Positions 42,903 through 52,617 are shown, numbered from the stretch's first letter. The stretch is DNA of 64,000 nt from GCA-2737665 sp046335555 (GCA_046335555.1 JBKDHA010000169.1:12163-76162); one strand, 5' to 3'. Program-made: numbers and translations. The notes: a model not told the origin generated them from the sequence alone.

Positions 42903-44243
42903 TTACAAATCAATGTCCCAAATAATGTTGCCAGTCGATAAATCAATTGCACACATCTGCAACTGACTTATCATAATTAATTTTCCGTCGTGTATATCAA
43001 ACCAGCGGTATCTGAATTCCGGATTCCCGTCAGACATAACTGTTTCAAATGCGCCTAAAGCATCAGCTTTGTCAGGATTGAAGTAATAGCGGTTAAGCAT
43101 CACACTCCAGTTCTGGCGAGCATTATTACCGGCAAAAAGCGACAAGGATGAAATCATACAGCGGCTGGTATCTGTAACATCTTTGCAATGAAAAATCAGC
43201 GCAGTATTATTTCCGGTAATTGATTTATTACTTACCGATCTTAGTCCGCTACTTGAAATCGAGCGAATATCGTAGTTGCATTCAGCTGTATCGCGTTTTA
43301 AATCTGAAATTTTATTATAAGCTTTTCGTTCATTATCATTGAAGCCAGAAGACCAGCCATCGTTTTGAGCCAGAACAGGAAATTGTTGTTGGAGTTCTTT
43401 AATGATTCTGGTCAGCGAATCTTTTGTATTTATAATTTGTTGAATTTGCTCGTTTTGCAATGCTGCAAGTTTTTGCAAATCGCTTGTAACAATAAATTCG
43501 CCTTTGAGGTAGGAGCCGTCAAATTTTCCGGGTTTGTAATCGAACTCCAGCATTCGGCGCGGCTCGCCGCGGAGGTTCACCGAACTGTCGCTGCTGATTG
43601 ATATTGAACTGTTCAGCGGAGATGATGTGGATGTCCAGTTATCGCAACTGATAATGTCTTCGGTAGTTTTGGTGAGTGTTTGAGCCGCCGGGTTATAGTT
43701 GTAGCGAAAGCCCGAGAGATCGGTTACAATAATCGTTTGATGCGCTGCATCCATACCGTAAAACTGTCCGATCAGCGGCCAGTCGGGAACTGCAAACTTG
43801 AAGTTGCTGAACGGGGCAGCAGCAATGAGTTGCGGCTGTGTTTTTTCTGTTTCTAATGTTCTCGGATTTCTGTAATGAAAACCTAATTCCGGATTCATGC
43901 TGAACATCCAGAGTTTGCCATTAACAAGACCAATAATCCGGCATTCGCCATCCTTCTGTCCTTCGCCAAGTTCTACCCGCGCCAAAAGTTTTCCGGTTGC
44001 AAAGTCATAAGCTGATAAACGATATTCGGCATAACCGCTGATGCGTGTCATACCACCGCCAGATGACTTACTGGTAGCCTGAAAAATTTCTTCGCGGTTG
44101 ATGATTACTGTTCCCGATTTATCGGTATATAACAGTGTACACATAATATCATCTGCACGGTCTGTCATCACATCTTTATGAAAACAGGACTGCAGCGAGA
44201 TTGCAAAGAAGCTGAGAAGAATAAGGGAGAACAGGTTACGCAT
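42903..44243 (-). CDS. beta-propeller-like lipoprotein, hypothetical
   Basis: 446 residues with a lipobox (ISLQSC). Blade-like repeats are visible, for example LSAYDFATGKLLARVELG near the start and MCAIDLSTGNIIWDIDL at the very end, as in PQQ/quinoprotein-type propellers. A coiled-coil insert (about 255-300, LQNEQIQQIINTKDSLTRIIKELQQQF) interrupts the fold. The function is unknown. It sits inside the cfa to DUF1365 series but may not belong to the same pathway. TATTTTCG lies 3 nt before the ATG. Confidence 0.6.
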   Translation of the reverse strand: MRNLFSLILLSFFAISLQSCFHKDVMTDRADDIMCTLLYTDKSGTVIINREEIFQATSKSSGGGMTRISGYAEYRLSAYDFATGKLLARVELGEGQKDGECRIIGLVNGKLWMFSMNPELGFHYRNPRTLETEKTQPQLIAAAPFSNFKFAVPDWPLIGQFYGMDAAHQTIIVTDLSGFRYNYNPAAQTLTKTTEDIISCDNWTSTSSPLNSSISISSDSSVNLRGEPRRMLEFDYKPGKFDGSYLKGEFIVTSDLQKLAALQNEQIQQIINTKDSLTRIIKELQQQFPVLAQNDGWSSGFNDNERKAYNKISDLKRDTAECNYDIRSISSSGLRSVSNKSITGNNTALIFHCKDVTDTSRCMISSLSLFAGNNARQNWSVMLNRYYFNPDKADALGAFETVMSDGNPEFRYRWFDIHDGKLIMISQLQMCAIDLSTGNIIWDIDL

Positions 44244-44296
44244 GTCCGAAAATAGTAAAACCTGCGAAATGCTGCAATCCTGATTTAAGGCACTGT

Positions 44297-45094
44297 TTAT
44301 TCACTGCTTTTCTTATCGTAAGGCCGAAGTACATCTCGCTGAAGTTCGGAGTATTCGGCTTTGCGGAAGAAACGCAGCTTTTTGAACCAAAGCCTGAACG
44401 CATGCCAATGAATCAAGCCAATAATTTGAAGCGTAATAAACGGGAAGCGCAGCCCAAATCCGAGCAAACGCCCTGTAGTTATTGGTTTTCGTTTACCGGT
44501 GAGCGTGCTCAGGAAGAAACGTCGCCCTTCTTTATAATCATCAATTCTGATATTCAGCGTTTCTCCGGGCGGATGTAATCTGAAATCAAACTCAGCATCG
44601 TGCTCAATAAACGGCGAAACATAAAAGTATTTAGGCTGTCGCTTATGAAACAACTTACCATCGAAATGCGACTGATCGAGCAGGTAAAGCTTCATTTCGT
44701 GATAGGTATTGCGTACTTCGGCAATTACATATAACGGTTTCCCGGCTTCATCAAAACAATAATAAAATGAAACCGGATTAAACACATAGCCAAGTACCCG
44801 CAAATGTGTAAGCAGCATAATAGTTGCCGGCAATTCTGAAATGCCCTGTTCGTTCAGCCATGTGTTTATTGAATCACGCAGCGGAATCGGCTTTTTCAGA
44901 TCAGTCTGAAGATGATCGCGATCGTAAAAACCAAAAAGATTGAAGCGATTGCGGCTCACAATTGGCAAGCGTTTCAGATCAGCTTCAATTGTATCAAGAT
45001 TCAGGTAAAAGAAAAAAAGACCGTAATGAAACCGATGCTTTTTCGGTTCCAGACGGTTGTGCATTACGGTTGCGCGGTAGAGACACGATTGCAT
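44297..45094 (-). CDS. DUF1365 family protein
   Basis: 265 residues. It begins SCLYRATVMHNRLEPKKHRFHYGLFFFYLNL, the conserved N-terminus of DUF1365, and contains VFNPVSFYYCFDEAG and EVRNTYHE, also diagnostic. The family is found beside Cfa-type methyltransferases and FAD oxidoreductases in many bacteria and is thought to act in fatty-acid modification, though its reaction is not proved. It lies 92 bp downstream of the oxidoreductase gene. Confidence 0.88.
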   Translation of the reverse strand: MQSCLYRATVMHNRLEPKKHRFHYGLFFFYLNLDTIEADLKRLPIVSRNRFNLFGFYDRDHLQTDLKKPIPLRDSINTWLNEQGISELPATIMLLTHLRVLGYVFNPVSFYYCFDEAGKPLYVIAEVRNTYHEMKLYLLDQSHFDGKLFHKRQPKYFYVSPFIEHDAEFDFRLHPPGETLNIRIDDYKEGRRFFLSTLTGKRKPITTGRLLGFGLRFPFITLQIIGLIHWHAFRLWFKKLRFFRKAEYSELQRDVLRPYDKKSSE

Positions 45095-45186
45095 TACTGT
45101 GAAGATACGGTTCTGATTGATGTACAGATTGCCGCGAAAAAAGAATGTTTATGCTCACTTTGCATGATTCATTTACATTCACCTAA

Positions 45187-46449
45187 TCAATTCGCCTTTA
45201 ATATGTCTTTCTTTGATAAGCTCCTGCACAGCTCAACAGCCGACATTAAAGCATCTTCATGAAATCCATACCTGAAATAACTTCCGCAGAAGTAAACAGA
45301 ATCTTTCTCGTTTAGTGTCTGTAATTCGGTTTGTGCTTTGCGGGCTTTTACATCAAAAAGCGGATGCTCGTAATCGATTTCCCGAATAATTTTTTTCGGA
45401 TCAATTGCATCAGCACCATTGATGGAAACAAAGTAGTTCCGCTTTTCTGAAACGCCTTGCAAGCTGTTCATCCAATAAATCGTACTCGGTAAATTATCGC
45501 TGCCGATGCGGTAGTTCCATGATGACCAGGCGCGTTTTGTTTTTGGCATCAGGGTTTCATCAGTATGCACAATTGCTCTGTTGGGTTGATAGCTGAAACA
45601 ACTCAACAGACGCTGTTCGTTATCGGTAGGTTGTTGCAGAATGCGCAATGCCTGATCGGCGTGACAAGCGAAAATTACTTTGTCGAATATTTGTGTGTGT
45701 CCGCTGCGCGTGCGTACTTCAACGCGTCCATCGCTGAGCCGATTTACTTTTGCAGCACCATCATTAAGCCTGATGCGGTTGGCAAACGGCGCAATAATTT
45801 TATCGCGATACATGCGACTGCCGTCGGTTACGGTGTACCATTGATGCTGAGTGTGTAAGCCAAGAAAGCCGTGATTGTGGAAAAAGCGAATAAGTGTAAG
45901 TGCCGGAAAATCGAGCATTTTATCGGGTGGTGTTGACCACACAGCTCCGCTCATCGGGATCAGGTATTTTTGCAGAAAGTCATCACCGAGACTCAGCGCT
46001 CTGCAAAAATCTCGCACACTCCAGCTTTCAATTGTGGGGTTGTTCAGCAGCTTTATACTCTCGCGGTTAAAGCGGGAAATCTGCATCAGCATTCGAACAA
46101 ACCTTGGATTAGCAATGTTTTTTCGTTGTGCAAATAAGCCGTTTAAGCCGGAGCCGCAATATTCTAGGCCGCTTGGCAAATGCTGAACACCAAACGACAT
46201 ACTTGTTGGCTTGGTATCAACCTGAAGTTCAGCAAAAAGCTTGGTCAGTAATGGATAAGTTACATGGTTAAACACCATGAAGCCGGTATCAAAGTAAACG
46301 TGCTTATTATCTTCTTCAACAGCAATTGTATTGGTATGTCCGCCCGCATAACTATCCTGTTCAAAAACAGTAATGTCATATTCGCGATGCAGAAAATGTC
46401 CGCAACTCATACCGGCTATTCCGGTTCCAATTATTGCGAGAGTTTGCAA
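45187..46449 (-). CDS. FAD-dependent oxidoreductase (amine-oxidase-like, partner of DUF1365/Cfa)
   Basis: 420 residues. FAD motif AIIGTGIAGMSCGHFL (5-20), then FEQDSYAGGHTNTI, and the C-terminal VYFCGSYFRYGFHEDALMSAVE. FDTGFMVFNHVTYPLL matches the NAD(P)-binding/flavin-containing group next to DUF1365. It probably desaturates or oxidises a lipid chain in concert with the Cfa-like enzyme; the substrate is inference. Its start is 3 bp after the dtd stop, so dtd and this gene are co-transcribed. Confidence 0.86.
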   Translation of the reverse strand: MQTLAIIGTGIAGMSCGHFLHREYDITVFEQDSYAGGHTNTIAVEEDNKHVYFDTGFMVFNHVTYPLLTKLFAELQVDTKPTSMSFGVQHLPSGLEYCGSGLNGLFAQRKNIANPRFVRMLMQISRFNRESIKLLNNPTIESWSVRDFCRALSLGDDFLQKYLIPMSGAVWSTPPDKMLDFPALTLIRFFHNHGFLGLHTQHQWYTVTDGSRMYRDKIIAPFANRIRLNDGAAKVNRLSDGRVEVRTRSGHTQIFDKVIFACHADQALRILQQPTDNEQRLLSCFSYQPNRAIVHTDETLMPKTKRAWSSWNYRIGSDNLPSTIYWMNSLQGVSEKRNYFVSINGADAIDPKKIIREIDYEHPLFDVKARKAQTELQTLNEKDSVYFCGSYFRYGFHEDALMSAVELCRSLSKKDILKAN

Positions 46450-46452
46450 AGT

Positions 46453-46905
46453 CTATTCTTTATTTTGTGAATCAATTACAATTGTTACTGGCCCATCGTT
46501 GAGTAATTCAACTTTCATGTCAGCTCCGAAAACGCCTGCCGCAACCGGTTTTCCTAATTCAACCGACATTTTATCCAGAAAGCTTTCGTAGAGCGGAATT
46601 GCAACCGGAGGTTTTGCAGCGCGGATATACGAAGGCCGGTTTCCTTTTTTGGTTGAGGCATGCAATGTGAACTGACTGACCACCAAAATTTCGCCACCGA
46701 TGTCTCTGACTGAAAGATTCATCAGTCCGGCATCATCACCAAAAATGCGGAGAGCCGCAATTTTCTGACTCATCCAATTAATGTCTTCTGATGTGTCGGC
46801 ATCTTCAAAGCCGGCCAGTACCAGCAAGCCATTGTTAATTTGGCTGTGCAGATTGCCGTCAATTGAAACGGAGGCTCGGGTAACACGTTGTATAACGCAG
46901 CGCAT
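46453..46905 (-). CDS. dtd: D-aminoacyl-tRNA deacylase
   Basis: 150 residues from the ATG at 46905, the exact family length (MRCVIQRVTRASVSI). The frame extends 41 codons upstream but that part is not conserved. The two active-site motifs are SQFTLHA (about 77-83) and NDGPVT (about 137-142), the latter supplying the Gly-cisPro-like loop. It removes D-amino acids from mischarged tRNA. Confidence 0.95.
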   Translation of the reverse strand: MRCVIQRVTRASVSIDGNLHSQINNGLLVLAGFEDADTSEDINWMSQKIAALRIFGDDAGLMNLSVRDIGGEILVVSQFTLHASTKKGNRPSYIRAAKPPVAIPLYESFLDKMSVELGKPVAAGVFGADMKVELLNDGPVTIVIDSQNKE

Positions 46906-47302
46906 AGTTCTGCGAATGTACGAATACATGGTCGTTGCGGATGTTTGTTGCAACGAGTTATTTTGATCTCCAGAAATGAAATGAAAAGTAAACTGAGCCC
47001 TTAAAATTATTTGATTGATAATCAGCATAAAAAAAATAATGCAATGTTTTAATGTACCTAAGTATGTGACATTAGATTTTTAGTTTCGTTATTGGTGTTT
47101 AAATAGATGATTCTTGTTTTTCCGAATATTTACCCATCAAATCTAATGTCTGAATTAACATAATTTAAAAACACCATTTTCGTTAATACACGTCTAACCC
47201 ATAGAAGAGTTAACCCCACGGCTTTCTATCTCAACTTTTATCCGCTTACATTTTATTAAAAAAGCATCTCCGAATCCATATTATCAATCAAATTACAGGC
47301 AA
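46906..47302. other. divergent intergenic region with a 12-bp inverted repeat
   Basis: About 400 bp without a gene between dtd (minus) and the LytTR regulator (plus). The perfect inverted repeat GACATTAGATTT (47068-47079) and AAATCTAATGTC (47139-47150) has arms 59 bp apart. It could be an operator pair for a dimeric regulator. The rest is AT-rich with no clear TAnnTTTG at the expected place. Confidence 0.5.
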
Positions 47303-48058
47303 ATGACAAAACGCATTAATGCAGTGCTGGTAGATGATGAGCCGTTTCTGATAAATGTACTTACTAATTTACTGGAACGACATTGCCCGCATATACATAT
47401 AATCGCCACATTTAATTCGCCTGAAGAGGCGATAGAGGCAATTCCAGATTTATATTTTGAGTTGCTTTTTTTAGATGTTGAAATGTCGGTAATGACAGGT
47501 TTTGAAATGCTTGAAAGACTTGGTGTTCATTCGTTTCGTGTAATTTTTGTAACGGCCCATGATACCTACGCAATAAAAGCATTTCGTAATAATGCACTCG
47601 ATTATTTACTGAAGCCGGTAGATGCTGATGAATTAAAAGCGGTAGTAAAAAAATTCGGAAAAGAAGTATTAAGTGAGGCTTTGGAGTCGGCAGAGAGTAA
47701 ACAGTTGATGCCCCCGTATGAAAACGAGCAGATGCAGCGGTTGCCGATAGCTTCGTCTGATGGAATACATATAGTTGATGTCGAAAATATTATTTATATG
47801 GAAGCATCATCAAATTATACAACATTTTATTTCCGGCAGGGTAAATCAATTACAGCATCACGCAATCTTGCTTTTTTTGAAGACCAGCTTCCCAAGTCCA
47901 AATTTTTCAGAGCGCATAATAGTTTTCTGATACAGTTGCGTTACATCACTCGTTACATCCGCGGAGAAGGCGGATTTGTGGAGATGGTGGATGGCCGTCA
48001 ATTAGAAGTTTCAAGAAGACGCAAGGCTGATTTGTTGCGCACATTGAATATTAGTTGA
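47303..48058 (+). CDS. LytTR-family response regulator
   Basis: 251 residues. An N-terminal receiver domain has acidic residues D11/D12, the phosphoacceptor D58 in LFLDVEMS, and Lys in YLLKPVD (about 107). A LytTR DNA-binding domain (about 150-250) has IIYMEASSNYTTFYF and FFRAHNSFLIQLRYITRYIRGEGGFVEMVDG, read as the usual strand pairs. No sensor kinase is adjacent, so it is an orphan in this window. A bidirectional terminator follows. Confidence 0.92.
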   Translation: MTKRINAVLVDDEPFLINVLTNLLERHCPHIHIIATFNSPEEAIEAIPDLYFELLFLDVEMSVMTGFEMLERLGVHSFRVIFVTAHDTYAIKAFRNNALDYLLKPVDADELKAVVKKFGKEVLSEALESAESKQLMPPYENEQMQRLPIASSDGIHIVDVENIIYMEASSNYTTFYFRQGKSITASRNLAFFEDQLPKSKFFRAHNSFLIQLRYITRYIRGEGGFVEMVDGRQLEVSRRRKADLLRTLNIS

Positions 48059-48105
48059 GAAAAAGCAACAGTTCCCAAGACTATTTCGGGAACTGTTGCT
48101 TTTAT
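48059..48105. terminator. bidirectional terminator between convergent genes
   Basis: A perfect 16-bp stem (AAAAGCAACAGTTCCC against GGGAACTGTTGCTTTT) with an 11-nt loop lies between the stops of the LytTR gene (48058) and the T9SS gene (48123). A and T runs on both sides suit both directions. Confidence 0.92.
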
Positions 48106-48122
48106 AACGATTCGGTTCAGAA

Positions 48123-50144
48123 CTATCGGTTAATGATAAGACGATCCTGTTTTACCACTTTGTTATTTACAGTAAGCTGATAGATATAGATTCCATCTGC
48201 AAGCTCATCAAATGTAAGTTGTTGCCCCGAAGTTGTAAGACTACGCGAAGCTACACTGCGTCCGCTCATATCTAGAATCTGCACCTGTACGGCATCAGTT
48301 TCTTCGGCTTGGTAGTTGAATGTGAATGTTCCGTTGCCCGGATTCGGGAATACACTGGCTTGCTGTTGGCTCACACTGTTATCAGCAGTTCCAGCTTTGC
48401 GGCATCCGAATGGTGTAAAGAACAATACATCCGTAGTTGTTTCTCCACAACGATTAGTCATTGTAAGTGTAACTGTGTAAGTTACAAATCCGCTTCCGCC
48501 TGTTGTGAATGGCTGTGCTACAGTTGTACTGCTCAGTGTGAGTCCGGCCGGAGATGAAGTCCATACATATGTAGCGCCAGCAATAGCAGGAGTTCCTATC
48601 GGATCGCCAATACAACCACCGTCGGGACCTGCATTTGCCACTTCATTTACGCAGGGAGCTTCAAAACAGTTGATTTGTGATTTGGGAAAAGGAAACGATT
48701 CTATTTCTAATATAGCAGGAACTGTAAGTGTTCCGTTTGCAACTGTGGCTGCTGTTTGCGTTGTAATGTTATTCGACTCAAGTGTAAGCAATACATCCAG
48801 ATAACTGCATGGAGGTTCTTCGGACGAACCCGAGCTTCTGATCAGTTCAAGACGTATATCTGAATTATACTCTCTGCGATAACCGAAATAATAATTTTCA
48901 CTATTGCGGCGAGAAATCAACATTTCAGGTGTAAAAATATCAGGCATACTGGTTGAATTTCCTAATGTCATAAACGGTGTGCCAAAGCCATTTAAGCCTC
49001 CACACGGAATTTCGTTATAGCGGTCAAAATTTACTGCACCATTGGTAAGATTCAAATCGGCAATAAACGGAACTTTACTTAAAACCGTATTCCCAAGAGC
49101 ATCAGTAACATTTACTCCAGCCTTCATTCCGGCAACTGTCAGTACGTTTATATTTGAATTGTCTATTTTAATAGAATAACCATAAGCATCAATAGCTGAA
49201 GGATCAATATACCCATATCTGCGATTTGTAGCAGGGGTGGACACTGTGGTACTGGTAAGAGTAAACTCTGTAACTACAAAACCACGTGAACTTGAGTTGT
49301 TGGAAAGTACGAATAGTTTATTGGCTATTGCATCATAAGCAGCCGAAGCCCCTACTTCATTTGCAGTCGATGTTGAGGTTTTATATGATCTGTTGAAGGA
49401 AATTGCTCCTGTTGTTTTATTTAACCAGATTGCTAAAACTGATTTTACACCCCCGGTAGAATTACTTTGATTACGTGTACCTGTAATAAAATATCCCAAT
49501 GAGGTTTCAATCCCGAAATCACACATATCCCAATCGTTTGAAGCTGTTGATGTGGTGTTGATAAACTTCCGCCAAACAACATTCAGGCTTTGATTTATTT
49601 TTATAGCAATGCCTTGTTTGGAGCTGCTGTTCAGTGTTCCGGCATAATAAAAACCAGTTACAAAGAAATTTCCATCCTGTGTTTGAAATGCGTGTAAAGC
49701 ATTGCCTGCAAGTGTTCCGCTGGTATAATATCTGTGATTCAGTAAATTGCCGAATCTGTCAATGATCCAAACGTGCGGACGAAGAATGCCTCCTTCTACC
49801 GATGCACCGGAGATAATATAACCGTTGTTTGCTCCTCCGAAATTGTAGCTATTTACATTATAACAATATTCGTTAGTCCCACCGTTTATTCTTACCGACC
49901 AACCTACTTTTCCAAAACGATCGTATTCCAATACTTCAATGTCTGCAGTATCTGAAGGTGAATTTGTACTTGTAACTAATGTGCCTGCGGCAACAACTCC
50001 AAACGGATCAATAGGATTGCCGACCATTGAATAGCCGAGCATTTTTTTTCCTGTAGTATAAGTAGAAGTTTGACTGTCTGCGCTGGCGTATGTGGCTACA
50101 CACATTAGCGCAGAAGTGATTAAAGTTTTCATAATTGTTTTCAT
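48123..50144 (-). CDS. large secreted protein with T9SS type A sorting domain
   Basis: 673 residues. A signal peptide (MKTLITSALMCVATYASA, from the first or the in-frame second ATG at 50129) leads to a region that reads like repeated propeller or kelch-like units (GYIISGASVEGGILRPHVWIID, FFVTGFYYAG, GYFITGTRNQSN). An Ig/PKD-like segment follows at about 500-580 (GATYVWTSSPAGLTLSSTT). The last 75 residues (ASVFPNPGNGTFTF, ILDMSGRSV, LADGIYIYQL) are the T9SS sorting domain. It is exported to the cell surface; the function is unknown. Confidence 0.85.
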   Translation of the reverse strand: MKTIMKTLITSALMCVATYASADSQTSTYTTGKKMLGYSMVGNPIDPFGVVAAGTLVTSTNSPSDTADIEVLEYDRFGKVGWSVRINGGTNEYCYNVNSYNFGGANNGYIISGASVEGGILRPHVWIIDRFGNLLNHRYYTSGTLAGNALHAFQTQDGNFFVTGFYYAGTLNSSSKQGIAIKINQSLNVVWRKFINTTSTASNDWDMCDFGIETSLGYFITGTRNQSNSTGGVKSVLAIWLNKTTGAISFNRSYKTSTSTANEVGASAAYDAIANKLFVLSNNSSSRGFVVTEFTLTSTTVSTPATNRRYGYIDPSAIDAYGYSIKIDNSNINVLTVAGMKAGVNVTDALGNTVLSKVPFIADLNLTNGAVNFDRYNEIPCGGLNGFGTPFMTLGNSTSMPDIFTPEMLISRRNSENYYFGYRREYNSDIRLELIRSSGSSEEPPCSYLDVLLTLESNNITTQTAATVANGTLTVPAILEIESFPFPKSQINCFEAPCVNEVANAGPDGGCIGDPIGTPAIAGATYVWTSSPAGLTLSSTTVAQPFTTGGSGFVTYTVTLTMTNRCGETTTDVLFFTPFGCRKAGTADNSVSQQQASVFPNPGNGTFTFNYQAEETDAVQVQILDMSGRSVASRSLTTSGQQLTFDELADGIYIYQLTVNNKVVKQDRLIINR

Positions 50145-50343
50145 AGCCGTATATTTTGGTTTCGGCTAAAAGTATTCTTTGGAATTGCCCTTCCGCAATC
50201 ACCAATGAGCAAATTGCGGGATCAATTGTACAAATGGCGGTATTCGATAATCATGGTTATCACATTCAATAAATACTGCAAATAATTTAACGATAACTAG
50301 ATCTGTTGATAACCACATTCTGTTTAACAATGCGATACTATTT

Positions 50344-51867
50344 CTACAAATTCGCAAACACATCGCGCAATGATTTTCCGGTTGAACGGCTGATGAGCCA
50401 GAGTCCGGTTTCGTCAATGAGCAAGTCTCGTGCGCCGCTGTTTGCTAATTCTTTGTGTTCTTCCAATGCTGTGGCAAAGACTTGTTTTTTATCACGTTCA
50501 CCTGTAGTTTCCTGCAGGTTTCTGAGTGTTCGGAAAAGCCATTGTTCAAACTTCCCGAAGAGGTTATGTTCGCGCAGGTGACGTTGTGTGCTTCGCATGA
50601 GTGTTTCCAGAAAATCATCGTTGCGGCCGAGTTCGAAATGCAGTATGAGCTGGAAAAGCCGCGCCGCGTGCTGTATATCTCTTCGCACATCGGGGTGTTC
50701 GCGGCGGCGCAAAAGATTAAGCGCCCGCAATGCATCGCTGAATCGTTCGTGCAGAAAATACAGCACAACCACATTGTAAGTAAAACTCAGCATACGCGCC
50801 ACCGGAAGTTTTCGCTCAAACATGCGAAGTCCGTTTTCGATTTCAGGAAGCAATTGCAGGCCTTCATCTAATCGCCGCATGTTCATGAGATACAGCAGTT
50901 CGAGAAAAGCACCGTTTCTGAACACCTGATAGCGTACTTCGCGTGATGTGTTCTCAAGTGCCTTCATTTTCTGAATTACGGCCGAAAACTCGTCAAACAT
51001 CCGCAACTGAAAACAGCTTGTGAGATAGTTGTTGAGCACATTGATATAACGCAGTACTTCATCGCGCAACTGATGCGGCTGCGCTTCGTAGTGATTCATA
51101 AGCCGCTGCAAATGACTGCGCGATTTTTTATGATCGCCGGCCAGCACTGCCAGATCAGAGAGCGTATTGAGGCGCAAGACTTCGGCGCTGAACGTATGTG
51201 TTGGCGAGCGTTTCCGGAGCAGGGCATTGCGCAAAAACTCACTCACAATTTCGGCCCGGGCTGCTGCAGGTTGCTGGCGCGCACTGCGAATATGCAGGTG
51301 CAGCCGGTCGTAAAGCCGCCGGAGTTCAAGCTCGGTCTGAAGCTGCGCCATTGCCAGATTCTCATCAGCCTCCAGCTGATTGAGCAGTGTTTCGGTATGA
51401 CGGGTTTGCTGGAGGCGGACAATTTTTCGTTCTGTGGCGAGCAGTTCGAGCAGAAGTTGCGGCTTTTCGTAAAACGCAGCCATTTTTCGCGATTTTCGGA
51501 GCACGGCCATGGCCTTATTCACCAACCCCTTTTCGAGCAAAAAATGAATATCGTGAAGCCGTGCTTCAAGCTGCCGCGTAGTATTGGCTTCATCGGCAAA
51601 CTGCCGCATACTTCGTAAAATGAGCGCTGAAAGATAGCTCTTGGCCGCCCGCAATGCCGGTTTGCGCCCGGCCGCTTTCAGTTTTTCAAGCACAGCCTGT
51701 TCTTCATACACATCGCCTTGTGATGCCTGATCGTCAATTGCATCGAAAATCAATACATAGTCGTTTGTATCGCCAACAACATGGCGCTGGGCAAACAACT
51801 TGAAATATCGCTTTTCGGTTGGCGAAAGGCTGGAAATGAGTTGAAAAAGGCCTTTATCTTCCTGCAT
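50344..51867 (-). CDS. all-helical repeat protein, hypothetical
   Basis: 507 residues, cytosolic, almost wholly helical. It opens with LFQLISSLSPTEKRYFKLFAQRH, a conserved beginning I associate with a Bacteroidota-only family of TPR-like proteins. Paired helices of ~34-40 residues follow (for example LLEKGLVNKAMAVLRKSRKMA and FSDALRALNLLRRREH). It is rich in Arg, Leu and Glu with no enzyme motif. Probably a scaffold. Monocistronic; its promoter region is AT-rich. Confidence 0.6.
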   Translation of the reverse strand: MQEDKGLFQLISSLSPTEKRYFKLFAQRHVVGDTNDYVLIFDAIDDQASQGDVYEEQAVLEKLKAAGRKPALRAAKSYLSALILRSMRQFADEANTTRQLEARLHDIHFLLEKGLVNKAMAVLRKSRKMAAFYEKPQLLLELLATERKIVRLQQTRHTETLLNQLEADENLAMAQLQTELELRRLYDRLHLHIRSARQQPAAARAEIVSEFLRNALLRKRSPTHTFSAEVLRLNTLSDLAVLAGDHKKSRSHLQRLMNHYEAQPHQLRDEVLRYINVLNNYLTSCFQLRMFDEFSAVIQKMKALENTSREVRYQVFRNGAFLELLYLMNMRRLDEGLQLLPEIENGLRMFERKLPVARMLSFTYNVVVLYFLHERFSDALRALNLLRRREHPDVRRDIQHAARLFQLILHFELGRNDDFLETLMRSTQRHLREHNLFGKFEQWLFRTLRNLQETTGERDKKQVFATALEEHKELANSGARDLLIDETGLWLISRSTGKSLRDVFANL

Positions 51868-52025
51868 GATGTCTGATTTATAATAGCAATAAATCAGTCA
51901 AATATATTATTTAAACATAAGTAATTAAAGAGTATTCAAGTTTTAGATATCTGATTTAAAATAAAGATTGGTTTCTCTGCTTATAAAGGTCAATCTACTT
52001 TCGTTTCAGATAACAGCAAAAGCCC

Positions 52026-52175
52026 ATGAAAACCGCCTCATTTCCAGTCATTAAACCTTCAAAACCGGCATCAAAGCCGGGACAGAATTCCAAATGTCGT
52101 TTGCGCAAGCGCCGCAACGATATGTCGGGTTCCGTTGTTACCGTTGAGTTTATGTTATTGAAAGGCTTCGCTTAG
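52026..52175 (+). CDS. possible small basic peptide (49 aa)
   Basis: A 49-codon frame begins ATG AAA ACC in the 383-bp gap upstream of the lipoprotein gene. The peptide is basic in the middle (KCRLRKRRND) and hydrophobic at the end (VVTVEFMLLKGFA). A TACTTTCG element lies about 22 nt before the ATG. No homologue comes to mind, and it could be chance. The rest of the gap is featureless. Confidence 0.3.
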   Translation: MKTASFPVIKPSKPASKPGQNSKCRLRKRRNDMSGSVVTVEFMLLKGFA

Positions 52176-52250
52176 TACTTCTTTTGTTGCTGCTCAAACC
52201 CTTAATATTGCCCCCGAAAACCAGTCAAACCCAATAACAAACCAGAATCT

Positions 52251-52610
52251 ATGAAAAACATCTTTAAAACTTTTGCAGCCGCTCTGCTGCTCACAGTCGG
52301 ACTTTATTCCTGCTCAACCGATAAAGAAGCGGTGGTGTATGAAATCATCGGCACAACTGATATTTCAGATGTCATTATTGTACATCACGAACCTGAACCT
52401 TGCGATACAATTATTTCGCACAGCGATAAAGTTGGAGGTTCAGTTGCTCAGTTCCGTTTCAAGAAAGATCAGTACACCATGTCTTTCGGATGTAATGCCA
52501 TCAATTTTACACCTTCTTCCGGAGGAGCCGCCCCGACACAAATTCAGATCAACAACGGGGTGAAAGTCTGGACAGACGGGAATGACTGGGCCGTTTGCCG
52601 GATACCCTGA
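52251..52610 (+). CDS. small lipoprotein, hypothetical
   Basis: 119 residues with a clear lipoprotein signal (MKNIFKTFAAALLLTVGLYSC). The mature part is beta-rich (VVYEIIGTTDISDVIIVHHEPEPCD, GGSVAQFRFKKDQYTMSFG) and unrecognised. A strong terminator follows at 52618-52652, so it is the end of its transcript. Confidence 0.6.
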   Translation: MKNIFKTFAAALLLTVGLYSCSTDKEAVVYEIIGTTDISDVIIVHHEPEPCDTIISHSDKVGGSVAQFRFKKDQYTMSFGCNAINFTPSSGGAAPTQIQINNGVKVWTDGNDWAVCRIP

Positions 52611-52617
52611 TGCGTGA

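Noticed and set aside
51073..51618. 181-codon plus-strand frame opposite the helical-repeat protein
   Set aside because: Shadow frame; the minus strand has the full-length gene with consistent amphipathic helices.
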